Origin: Polytrichum commune
Lineage: Eukaryota > Streptophyta > Polytrichopsida > Polytrichales > Polytrichaceae
DNA length: 64,000 nt
Direction: 5' to 3'
Assembly: GCA_950295325.1 (NCBI GenBank)
Contig: OX485806.1
Span: 49,037,169 to 49,101,168, forward strand
How positions within the stretch are numbered: position 1 is the stretch's first letter; each line of letters begins with the position of its first letter. The translations under genes were made by a program, and so were the position numbers. This document shows, piece after piece, positions 24,835-35,634 of the stretch. Under the pieces are notes generated by a model, which was not told where the DNA came from, did not search any database, and saw only the letters and a list, made by a program, of their open reading frames with translations.

Positions 24835-26051
24835 ACCCACCATCGTCAAGGAGTCCTCTTTGTCTGTGCTAAAGGTTCAATTTATTGCTTAGAATTCCTC
24901 TCAACCTAAAATTATATTGTGCCCTAATGGATGTGGCCATTTGTGAATCTCATGTATACTCACAATTATTTTTTATAATAAATGTAATCTCATGGATGAT
25001 CTTTATTTTGTTTAAAATATTACATTACAATACTCAACTGTACCATGTGTTTCTTGCACAGTTGAACACTACATGTTCAATCTAACATGCCTTGTCTTTC
25101 TATCAACTTTATTTTTGTTTTGCCAACCTCCTAGATGCTTGGGGCTTCATTTCATTGTCCGTTCTTGATGGAGGTGGACCTGGTCGAAGCAAATCAATGT
25201 AGCAAACTGTTTTATTCTTCATCCGGTCCTTCAATGACAACGATGCGACAATAATTTTTTCATCCTCTCGCAAAATGACAAAGACCTCAAAGATTTGCCT
25301 ACCACCTTTACCTCCTTCTCTATGTCGTTCAACTTGTTAACATTCAAATCAACCGCATCATCTGCCTCACCATCCACACATTTTATTGCGTCTTTCTCCA
25401 GCACATCCGCTCGCATCTTATCATTTTTTGCATATTGTCACCGCCCTCCACCCTTCATGCTTGTGTGGTCGGCAAAAATGAAGTCATCTCGTAGTCATCA
25501 TTATATCACTTTGTAACACTTATATCACGTTCTGGCGATAGATTAAAAGGAACATGGGGATCTCTTAAACTTCTAATTTTCTTTCCTAGGCTAGCAAACA
25601 TGTCTCCCTCCTCTCCCATTGTATGCATGCATATCTACATTCATATTGTGTATAACTCTATATTATGTCTTCATATATATTCAACTAAAGATATGTTCCT
25701 AGACCACAAATAATAATTGTTGGAGTCCAAGATGTAGAGTTGAGCCACGAATTGGACAAGGACAAAAGTCGTGGAATAAAAACAAAGCAAGTTGGTCACC
25801 CTATGTATTTTTATTGACTTAATCTTCAATCACACCAATTTAGATAAATCCATTATATTTTATTCTTTTTTATATCATCTTCAATTTCAATTCTATATTT
25901 TACTATTATTTCATAAAATTTCTATCATTTTAACATCTCCCGGTTCCCAAACTGAATCAGAATTTTTCAAATTCAAGGCCCCTTTGTTTATTTAGGCCTC
26001 ATCACTCCATAGTAATAGGTCAAAATATTTTTATTATTGTTAGTAAAAATA
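24835..26051. other. No gene recognised
   Basis: AT-rich sequence without convincing open frames. The piece 25210-25420 on the minus strand encodes a short acidic helix-like stretch with no known relative. Confidence 0.4.
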
Positions 26052-26414
26052 TCAAATATTCCTGGTATTATTTTTGCTATGTATATGCAACGGCCATCCA
26101 TCTTGTGTCAACAATCCGCCAATGGCAAAGTACTTCGCCCCTGTATGCACCTCAAAAGGTTTGTCAAACTCCGCGAACTTTAGCATGGGCGGCGAAAATA
26201 ACTTGCTTTTAAGTTCCTTAAAGACTTGGTGACAAGGTTCAACCCTCTCTTGGGATAGCCAATTTTTCAACAAGTCACACAAGGTCGGAAAATCATCGAG
26301 CTTCATGTTCTTATATGCAATGGCCGTCCATCGTGCATCAGCATCCGCCAATGGCAAATTCTCATGAATGTAGTTTGGGGAAGGCCCATCTTTCCTAGCC
26401 TCCCCACATAACAT
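26052..26414 (-). pseudogene. Ty3/gypsy RNase H fragment
   Basis: The minus-strand frame contains VFKELKSKLFSPPMLKFAEF and KPFEVHTGAKYFAIGGLLTQ, the junction from RT thumb to RNase H of a Ty3/gypsy polyprotein. The catalytic Asp (normally D-A-S) is replaced (HTGAKY). A stretch of about 50 bp is duplicated: 26081-26130 resembles 26313-26362 (TATATGCAA(C/T)GGCC through CCGCCAATGGCAAA). The fragment therefore has an internal rearrangement. No other part of this element lies nearby. Confidence 0.7.
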
Positions 26415-26803
26415 TAAGTAACAATGCTAAGAGGGTACCCTTTGAGTACCCGCAAATTTACCTCAACAAGAAGGGAAAAGTTTGCAAAGCAAGGGTGAAT
26501 AAATGGATAATTAATCAAATATAGAAGCTTCAAAAAGGTATTGAAAAGGTTTCCAATGCGGGTGTCGGGAGACTTTTCCAAAAAGTGCAACTACCTTTTT
26601 GACCTAACCAACTTTCCCGTTGCTTTATAGCTATTTAAATTTGTTAAGATCGTAATTTAGCCTAGATTAGAACCTTTATCACCACTTGGCATTAGTTTTG
26701 TCCTAGAAACCGACATAATTAATACTAAGCATTGAAAATAACTACCCAAATAGATCTAAAATAACCTAAGTAAAACTCAAACTTAGTGTTACTTTTGCTC
26801 TTG

Positions 26804-26843
26804 AAAGAGCATCAAACCGGCACGCGCCGGTTTGATGCTCTTT
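26804..26843. repeat. Perfect 18-bp inverted repeat with 4-nt loop
   Basis: Arm AAAGAGCATCAAACCGGC (26804-26821), loop ACGC, then the exact reverse complement (26826-26843). The flanks are AT-rich and non-coding. A MITE tip, a small-RNA foldback or a recombination scar are all possible. Confidence 0.9.
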
Positions 26844-26849
26844 TAAGAA

Positions 26850-28780
26850 GGTCAATTCGGGCTTGCTATTTAATGTTATGCATGAGTTCCTTGGAGTTGC
26901 TCCAATTGAACCACGATCATTGTTTTTTTTCAGTATTCATTTGATCCATTAAGACCAAATTCAACTTGGTTCCTCCTACCATAGGAATCTTTGTCAATTT
27001 GAAATTCAACGTTTTGCCATCATGGCACATCACAAGCACACCGCAAGCGCACCGACTTGTGCCTTACATCTACCATGTGAGTTTCAAAGAAGGTGACCTT
27101 CACAATGACATGCATCTCATTTGCCTCATAGTGTGAAATCTTCACAAAAATCCAATGTCCCACATTAGAAGGTTACATGCATAGTCACCTCCTTTGCCTC
27201 ATGCAAGTTGCACTTTGCAAACCGCACCTTGACGAGTTTGTTTGCTCTACACGTCGACAAACCCCAACTTTCTTGTGAGTTTTTTGGCTCATGAAGGAGT
27301 GTGTTGCATATTTGCACCTACAATTGATTTTATAATGATAGATTCCTTACATAAATTTTTGATAGGAAAATTGCAAAATGTCAACCACTCATCAATAGCA
27401 TCACAACAAGATGATGGAATTTTAGTTGCATGCATAAGAACCATTTTGCACATTCCATCAACGAGAACTTGGAAATTAAATTAAAACTCCCCATCACAAA
27501 AATAAAAAATACATGTAAATAAACCAACACAATTGCCACACAATATGCACACTCCATATTAGTTCATAAACAAAGATTAAAAAAATCAATAATATCACAC
27601 ATACCTCCAAAACCTACCATAAAAACAAGGTGACAAAAAGGTTTGGCACAAACCATTGTTTTATCTCAATTAAAAACCATTCAAGGATAGGCCATTGGTC
27701 GTAATTCATTTCATGTTGGTCTTCACATAGCTACATTAGGCCATTTTACAAATCACATCCACTCAACGAGCTCCATTGGGATTTAACTTGGATTGGATTA
27801 AAAAAAACTCACATTACTCCCAACCAACAAGGAGCTTATTGTATGGTGTCCAATTATCACCAAAACATTCCCTTATACACTACAGGCTAAAGATATTACA
27901 ATCTCGGGCAACACCCAACAGACAAAATCCCAAGATACAAACTATTGTTTATGGGTATTGGTTAATATTGTAGTGTCTAGTATTTGCATAGGGTGAAGTG
28001 GTTCTACATCCAATGTCATCATCACTTAGAATGTGACCACATATGTTTAACAAACACACACTCTTTTCTTGTTCAATTGTTGTTGCTTTGAAACAATGGA
28101 TTCATCATATATCATAATTCATATGTTTTGTTATGTATGAAATTTAGTTGTGCTCTCGAGGAATATTCCAAACAAAATGATATTATATTTTAATGCTATC
28201 CCTATAGTTTTTGTATATTTAGGTGCTTCTGGTACATAATGATTTCACTATTTTTATGCACTTATAAATATGCAATGTTTTTTGTGTGAAAAGTTGTATG
28301 TATTTAATTTTGAGATGCACTTAAAATTTTGCAACTTGTCATTGATGTGATTGATGTGATCACATTTCCTTCTTGCATACTAAAACGTAAATTTTCATCA
28401 CAATCATCTCAATATGGCCCGTTAAATGTCATCATGTAAATTAATTATGCACCTCAATAATTACTTATCTGAATAACAAACAGACGTGACACTTCTAGAC
28501 CACTAGTTTAGACCGTTCGCCAATAGTGTACGTGACACTAAATACCGTAAATGGTGTAGTCGATGAGAGTGGCGATGGCGGAGGCGCAACAGCGAAGTTG
28601 AGAAACTCCGAAGCCACGAAGGAAGGGAGCGGAGGAGGGAGGGACGGGAGTGAGGCGGATGAACTGAACTGCTTTGGATTCTCCTCGCCTCCCGCAATGC
28701 TGCTCCTGCCACATTGATCGATTGTGTAAGTGAGTGAGTCAGGGCCGGGCCACCCACATTGATTGATTTTGTGCATGTGT
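26850..28780. other. Non-coding stretch upstream of the glycosylase gene
   Basis: AT-rich, no recognisable coding sequence up to about 28500. The last 300 bp become GC-rich and probably hold the promoter and 5' UTR of the gene that follows. No clear TATA box was identified. Confidence 0.4.
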
Positions 28781-28784
28781 AGTT

Positions 28785-31700
28785 TTGTGCAGATCGGTAA
28801 TGCATGCCGGGGGGGGGGGGGGGGGGGTTATGGGGTATTGGGGTGACGCGGATCGTTTGTTTGGGCGGAGCCTGAGTAATCATCATCGCAGCATGATGCA
28901 AATCTCGTCGGGGTCGTCGCGATGTGCAGGCGCCACGCAGGGGTGCGTTGGAGGACGAGGGGGCAGCGCCGTGGGCGACAAGATGTCCTCGGTGGTCACA
29001 CCCTCTGCAGCAGACAGACGGGGGGGTGCGGGAAATAATAAGGAGAGGGTGGCGACGACACCAACGCGACCTCCTTCTGCGACGCGCGCGTGCCGCGTGG
29101 GTGGTCTCGCGAATTTCAGTTCCGGGTCGGGGGGCAAGGCGAGCCCCGCAGCTGCGACGTCCACCAAAGCGTCGCCGAGGTCTTCGCCATCGCCATTGCG
29201 AACCGCCGCGGGAGCCCCTCGGCCTGCGTCGCCGTTAGGCAGCAGCAGGAGTAGTGGGTCGCCCCGTTTGAAGCCTGCTGCCAATGTGGCAATCCGGTCT
29301 GGATCCCCCGCACCTCCCAATTCTGTAAGCAACAACAATATCATCAAATCGCCATCGTCGTCTCTGTCTGCGTGGCCGTCCCGGGGCGAAACCAATGCGT
29401 CCTCATTACTGTCTGGGTTCTCTGGCCACTCGCTTTCGAAACCTGGTCGTGGTGCTGGTGTTCTAGTGAAGCAGCAATCTGCATCCTTAGCTCCAAGCAA
29501 TTCTTGTAATAAGGCTGTCCAGTCCTGTGTGGACAATGGGTTGCTGTCCACAAGACCCACTGGCAAGCCCGCTGCCAAGTCCCTCGTCTCACCTTCCGCC
29601 AAACTGGTTGCGCCTAGCACAGTACCCACCACCTCTGTCAGACAAACCAATTCCTTCGCAACGGCATCCTGCCCAAGTGGTAAAAAGGAAAACCATGACC
29701 TAGTGCCAGCAGCACGGAAAGTGGTGAAACCGTGGGCGTACCCGGAATGCTCAAAGATCAGGGCCGACTACAACTCAGATGCTCCCTCCCTCTCAGGGAA
29801 CAGTGGCGGAGCAGTGAGGAAGCCAATGTCACAGCAACAAGCGCAACGGCTGATGATTGCAGGGTTTAAACGAAGCCCCTCGGTGTCGTCTAAGCCAACC
29901 GAGTGCATTGTGCCCGAAGGCCTTCCTGTCTCCCCCAAAACCTTTGACTCCAAGAAACGGTGTGGCTGGATCACATCTCAAAGTGGTCAGTGCTTGTTAC
30001 AGCATTTCCCTGCCCTTGGGTCATTTACAGATATATGTAGATCGCGTATACAACCTCAATAGCCATTTTTGTCCATAGTTATCAGCTGAAATACTTGTTG
30101 ACTGGTATCGAACCTGAATGGATGCAATCTTCGTGCAATTTTATTTTGTAGTTTGTCTTCACGGCCTGCTAATATGCAAGATAATCTTCACTTCTTTCAT
30201 GTCTGGATCACATCGCAAAGCGGTCAGTGCTTGTTACAGCATTTCCCTGCCCTTGGTCATTTTCAGAGATATTTAGACTGTGCATACAACCTGCAACAGC
30301 CATGTTTGCCCATATTTATCAGCTGAAATGCCTGAACCTGAATGCAGTCTCTGCGCAGTACTGTTTTGTAGTTTTTCTCAATAGCCTGCTAATATTTAAG
30401 ACAATCGTCGCTTGTGTTATGGGCCCTCATGTGAAGTAATGATAAGAGGTGAATTAGTTCTTCGTTTTACTAATGTATTGATCTGTATTGAACAACTAAT
30501 GCAGATTTCTATCATGTTGCTTACCATGACACTGAATGGGGTGTTCCAATATACGATGACAAGTACATCTCTCTCCTTTTCTCCTCCACCAGATTGAATA
30601 CCTTTGTTTATTATTCAACCTTGTGTTCATCCAGACTTCATACTGATACATCTCAAGAGATTAGCCTTTGTACCTATCATTTAGTTTTACCATCTGCTAT
30701 CAAATGACACGAACACAGAAGAGACACTTCTTGCTTGTTCAGTAATAGGTTTTGTGTTGTTTCAGCTAAGGTACTTGGTCCTACGTCAATGTACATGATC
30801 CTCGAGATAAAGGCAGGAGCCTTGTCTTTGTCATTGTGGGTTCCACTGTTGTTTCACTTCCATTTAATCGTTTGGTACTGGATTTGCACATAGGTTTCTT
30901 TTTGAGTTGGTGGTGCTGCAAGGGGCACAGGCAGAATTGAGCTGGCCCACAATCCTTGCCAGGCGGAAAAATTTCAGGTTGTGCGCCTCTTTCTTAAAAT
31001 GTGATCAATGTTGTAGAGAACTTCTTGTAACTATACTCACTGTCAGCAATTGCAAGGCATGTCTTGAAGATGACTAACACAAGCAACTTGTGCGAGAACA
31101 GAGCAGCTTTTGTGAACTTTGAGCCAGCAGTGGTAGCCAATTTCGAGGAAAAGAAGATATTGTCTTTGAGAGCGGATCCCTCCATCTGCTTCCCTGAAGC
31201 AAAAATAAGAGGAGCTGTTGAAAATGCGGCACATGTTATCAAGGTTTGCTACCAAAAGCATGGTGCCTGTTGTCATATATCTTGTCATGATCGATATGTG
31301 AGTATCTTTCTGGATCTTGCACCACAGAAGTTATCATGGTCATAATCCAAGGCGCAATTCATGTTTCCTACTTTTCACTGTACTCTTGAGATATTGTGAC
31401 CATCATTTTATTAAAACTTGCTCACTTGTATATGTGGTAGCATATGTGAAAAGCTTGCATAGAGCTGTCTTTGCTTATAATTGAAAATGTGTTTAGGATA
31501 ACTCTAATACAATGGTGACGCTTCTCTGTCAGATAGTAGAGGAGTATGGCTCGTTCAGCAAGTTTCTATGGAGTTTTGTGAACCACAACCCAGTTGTGAA
31601 TCATCATAAGCTGGCAAAACAAGTGCCTGTCAAGACCCCTAAGTCGGAGGCACTGAGTAAGGAGCTTGTGCGAAGAGGGTTCCGGTTTGTAGGTCCGACG

Positions 31701-32054
31701 ACTATGTACTCTGTTATGCAAGCTGCAGGCTTGGTGAACGACCATCTTGTAACTTGCTTCAAATACCAGGAGGCGACTGCTGAGAGTGTGCCTCTGAAAG
31801 AGAGAGAGGAGGTGGTCGATTTGTGGCATTGTATCTCGATGCCTGAATGGAGGGGCCGACCAAAGGCGGTGGTGTTACAGGGCGGAGACTCTGTTATGTA
31901 TTTTATGGACGAAAAAAGGGATGCCATCAACGATGAACCTGTGTGGGCGGAGCTGCCCATGATTGAGGAGGTTAGAGAAGATGAATTAGAGAAAGGTGGG
32001 GAAGATGACGATATCCAAGATGGGTATATGGAATTTGAGATACCTGTGTGCTAA
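28785..32054 (+). CDS. DNA-3-methyladenine glycosylase I family protein (five exons)
   Basis: Helix-hairpin-helix base-excision-repair enzyme that removes 3-methyladenine from DNA; presumably nuclear. I assembled five exons: 28785-29985, 30505-30562, 30894-30977, 31102-31243 and 31533-32054. All introns are GT-AG and the phases agree, giving 668 codons with no internal stop. Conserved text matches bacterial TAG and its plant relatives: KRCGWITSQS (zinc Cys), VAYHDTEWGVP across exon 2 (zinc His, substrate pocket), FELVVLQGAQAELSWPTIL, VVANFEEKKI, IRGAVENA, FLWSFVNHNPVVN, RRGFRFVGPTTMYSVMQAAG and NDHLVTC (second zinc His and Cys). The first 390 or so residues are Ser/Ala/Pro/Gly-rich and poorly conserved. 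Translation from 28785 crosses a 19-G run, so the Met at 28893 (632 aa) is a good alternative start. The gene looks intact and is the only clear host gene. Confidence 0.9.
28809..28827 (+). repeat. Run of 19 G
   Basis: Homopolymer within the possible N-terminal coding part of the glycosylase gene. If it is coding it gives a run of Gly, and length changes would shift the frame. This favours the downstream start at 28893 or a 5' UTR location. The length may also be affected by sequencing error. Confidence 0.9.
29963..30420 (+). repeat. Tandem duplication of exon 1 end and intron 1 start
   Basis: About 29963-30200 and 30201-30420 are diverged direct copies. Both contain TGGATCACATC, a splice donor in the context GGTCAGTGCTTG, then CATTTCCCTGCCCTTGG and the same downstream intron text. 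The second copy reproduces the last codons of exon 1 (W-I-T-S-Q-S) and the donor site inside intron 1. Confidence 0.85.
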
Positions 32055-32059
32055 TTAAA

Positions 32060-34640
32060 CTCACAAAATAGCAATGACAGATAAGAAAGTAGCCAAGGTA
32101 ATGTACAAGTATGATGATGGTGGTTTTGGATTGATGTGGAATGATTATTATAGCGGGAAAAATATGTTGAAATTATGATGAATTGTGATTGTAGGTTTTC
32201 ACGTGTACCTTGGTCTGGCAAAACAGGTAGACTGTGATAAGTGGTGACTAAACAAACAGTTTTCTGAACCTAGCTGCCCACTGGGATGCTGGTAGATGTA
32301 CTCGCTGATTTGAGGCGGTTATGCATGCAGAAGAGGTAGGAAGTCGTATATGAGGAGTAGATACTCTTTAAGAAGTGGTTGGTCACTCAGGTCACTGGCA
32401 GATGGACAGGGTCATGCTATGTGGTACTTGACATTTTGTTCATTGGACCTTTATTTAATATTTCATTGTAAAGAGAAGTTTTACTAAGAACGGAAATTGT
32501 TCCATTCTTCTACATATGCTTGACTTGTGTAACCTGTTGAAGTTCACATTATTTGTGGGAACGTGAAATGTGTTACATTTTGATTGATTGACTGATTACA
32601 ACAGAATTGCAATACAACATGTTTCGATTGATAGATAATATGCACAAAGACAAACACAACTGACAGTCAAACCCTTAACTTCAGGGTATGAATCAACACA
32701 AGTGAAGGTCATTGTCAAATTATTTTGGATCTAGGTTGAATTGTAATTATGCTTTATGCACACTGGCTGATGTTATTTGGTCTACTTCTGATTGGAAGCA
32801 AAATAATTCAATTATTGCATTCCTTTCACCCGAACTGCCAATAAGGAGAGTGTTGAAAGATAGTTTCCCGTACGACTCAATTTCTTGCATAAGGTACTGA
32901 GGCCTTGGAGTGACACTTACAAGAATTTTTTCTATTTCAGGAAGGTTAATTAGCTTAGAGAATTTTCAAAACAATTCTGTTGATAGAGAATCTATGGAGT
33001 CTACAGAAAAAATTCAAAAACTAATTAATTCATGTGCAATCTACAGAAATTCTCAAAGTCGTCTTAAGGAAAGAGTCCTTTACTCTCAAACAGCTGGTCC
33101 TATTGATGTTGGATTGCAAAGTGAGAATCACCACAAAATTAGTTTTATTGTAGGTGAGGACATTCTATTAAATGAAGGTGTTGTCCCCCTTTTGTGGATC
33201 ACTTCTTAGACCGCCTTGTTCAAGGGGGCAGACATTTAACATCCCCGCATGAAATTTCGGGGGGTGTAAGATCTGGGTGGGGGCAACCCTCTTGGGAAAG
33301 TTTTGAACCCAACCAAAAACTGCTGCCCGCCCTGCCCAACGTCGAAAAAAAACAATGCCCTTTCATTCTTGAAGGCTGCTTGACTACAAATCCCATATTG
33401 AGTGCACTTCACCTTCAAGGTCCAAAATCCAATATATATGTTAATTGAGTAAATAAGCAATTAACTGGGATTTCATTGTCAAAGTGAAATTGTCAATAAA
33501 GCATGTAATTAACTTGGAAGTCAAAATATCACAAAACCCTCACTGCACTGAGGTTATAATTTTTGTGACTTATAATTTGAAATTGTCTTTGTCATTCTAA
33601 AATGACACTTAAATTAGTATGCTGATTTAGTATGTATATTTTATAATATTTCAGGTAATGTCATTTACTTTCACTGTTTCACATGTATTCATATGCATTC
33701 AAACTAATTAAGTGTGATTGAATGTAATTAAGTCTCATTAATCCTGAGTGATCCTAATTAATCCCAAAAATGTACTTAATGACTTGATGAATGTAAACTT
33801 TCTTGATAATGAATAGGGGAAGGAGACAACTATCCAGATAAGACGGGAAAATGAGACTTGATGTATACCCTTAATCCTCACATTCAAAGGAGAGAAGGAA
33901 AGAAAAAAGGCTTCTCACCTCCACCCACAAATTGCTCTGGAAGAATGTGCAAGGCTCCTGCAAAGGCTTCAACTTCAAAGGCACCATGAACCAGAAAATA
34001 AATAAAATGCTCAAACTATAAATTGAAGACATTTTCATTAGATATTTAGAATTATGCTACAATTTTGACATTGTAAGAAATTATAATTTTTTTTTGTAGA
34101 GTGAAAGAAAGACTTTTGAATATACATGTCGTCTTTGTTGGCCTCTAATAACAACATGTGAAGAAGTAGTGTTGGTTTAGGTCGTAGTTGACTTGGATCC
34201 TTCATTAGCAACCATGAATGAATTCTTTGTTACTCCAATTCTTGTTTCATTGTATCAAGTTTAAAGATAAATGCATAGCGTCAATTAGTATTATTTTGTT
34301 GTGTTCCTCCATTGTTGTGACCTTTGACTTCAATTTTGAAGTTCTATCTTCATATTTGCAATAACGATTGATCATTGTGTACACTTGAATTTTCCACATC
34401 TATTCTTCTATGCAAAGAGGAGCAGCTGGAGCGCATGCCAGGTGTACACCATGCACTGTTCAATGTACTCAATAAATAAACTATAAAATTAATTTTGATT
34501 TTTTTTCTTTAAGTTTTGCTCATCATTTTTTTTCATATCATCCTCACATTGTTGTACTAAGTCTTTGTAACTTTTATCTTTTAGCATATAAGAAAAATGC
34601 TTCTTGAACATCAATTTTAAAGAAAAATTATGCTTACATG
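32060..34640. other. 3' flank of the gene and unassigned sequence
   Basis: Contains the 3' UTR of the glycosylase gene, then AT-rich sequence. A plus-strand open stretch at 32910-33209 (99 codons) and a GC-richer piece with AAGGGGGCAGAC then CATCCCCGCATG (33218-33260) are unassigned. The latter resembles a polypurine tract next to an LTR, but no matching second LTR was seen. Confidence 0.35.
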
Positions 34641-34650
34641 TGTTGATTGT

Positions 34651-34755
34651 GTCATGTAAATAGCGATCGTGTGTCACTGCAGCTCGAGTACCAACCACCA
34701 CTAACAAACAACACTAAAACATAGCAAAGTCACACATAAACAACACACCTCGATA
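34651..34755 (-). repeat. LTR block X, outer copy
   Basis: 105 bp matching 35093-35197 with three differences, all transitions. In element orientation it reads TATCGAGGTGTG at its start, against TGTCGAGGTGTG in the inner copy. It lies outside the left R block, where no LTR sequence is expected. Confidence 0.85.
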
Positions 34756-35197
34756 GAGAAGTAAGAGAGTAGAACACTCATAATAGCTCTAAATCTCTTT
34801 CTAAATGCACACAATTAGTCAAGCTATCTCTCACTCCACCAAGGGAGAATCCAAGAGTGTAAGTAGAGGGAGAAGAACTCAAGATTTATTGCAAAATCAT
34901 GCAATCTACACCTCACATAAGCTCTCTCCACACACTAACTCACAAGACTTGACTTGGCAAGAATGGCAAGCCAAGGAGGAGGCTCCTCACTTAGGAGCCT
35001 TGCTCTCCACATCTATATTCATCCATCCAAATCTAGATGGATGAAATCCAACGGATAAGATGCGACCGTCGACGCCGCATACCGTGATAGTTGTCGTGTA
35101 AATAGCGATCGTGTGTCACTGCAGCTCGAGTACCAACCACCACTAACAAACAACACTAAAACATAGCAAAGTCATACATAAACAACACACCTCGACA
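34756..35197 (-). repeat. 3' LTR (blocks X and R)
   Basis: In element orientation this LTR starts with TGTCGAGG at 35197, directly after the polypurine tract, and ends at about 34756 with ACTTCTC. The R part (35094-34756) matches 40064-40403 with about 14 differences in 335 bp, of which about 12 are transitions. The start in TG next to a polypurine tract supports X plus R (about 440 bp) as the true LTR. Confidence 0.75.
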
Positions 35198-35210
35198 TGC
35201 CCCCTCTCAG
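35198..35210 (-). promoter_or_regulatory. Polypurine tract
   Basis: Element-strand sequence CTGAGAGGGGGCA, immediately followed by the LTR start TGTCG. It is the expected primer site for plus-strand synthesis during reverse transcription. Confidence 0.65.
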
Positions 35211-35634
35211 CTGACTATGGAGTCCCGCCAAGCAGCTAGGACCAACGCCAATCTAAAGGGCATGGATAATGAAAGATTGCTCCGCAACTAACTAGTTTGG
35301 TAAACGTTATTCAAAGGAATTGTAGGTTGGGTGCAAGGTGAGCCCCATCCTTAATCGCCTCTGATGTTTCGCCATCAGATCCCAAAGAATTAAATCCACC
35401 GCCTCATGTTGATTGCGTCTCTAAGCCATAACTCCTCATTTTCTATTTGGGCAGGCACAAGATGATGAAAACCACACATGATTATTGAGTACGATTAGTG
35501 GAAGCACCAAGTACCGAAGATCCTCGACAGCGAGGACAACTCCATTATCCAAATGGTAGAGAAGTCAAGGGTGGCCTCAAGCATGTCATGTGCCAACCGC
35601 GTTGACACTGATCATACAAGAGCATAGTAGCCAT

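Noticed and set aside
28883-29650. 255-codon open frame on the minus strand
   Set aside because: It is the antisense of glycosylase exon 1, whose GC-rich, repetitive composition leaves the opposite strand open. It shows no domain, and the plus-strand exons join with consistent phases.
33194-33448. 84-codon open frame next to an AAGGGGG tract
   Set aside because: It could be the edge of an LTR element, but no second LTR or protein motif supports it.
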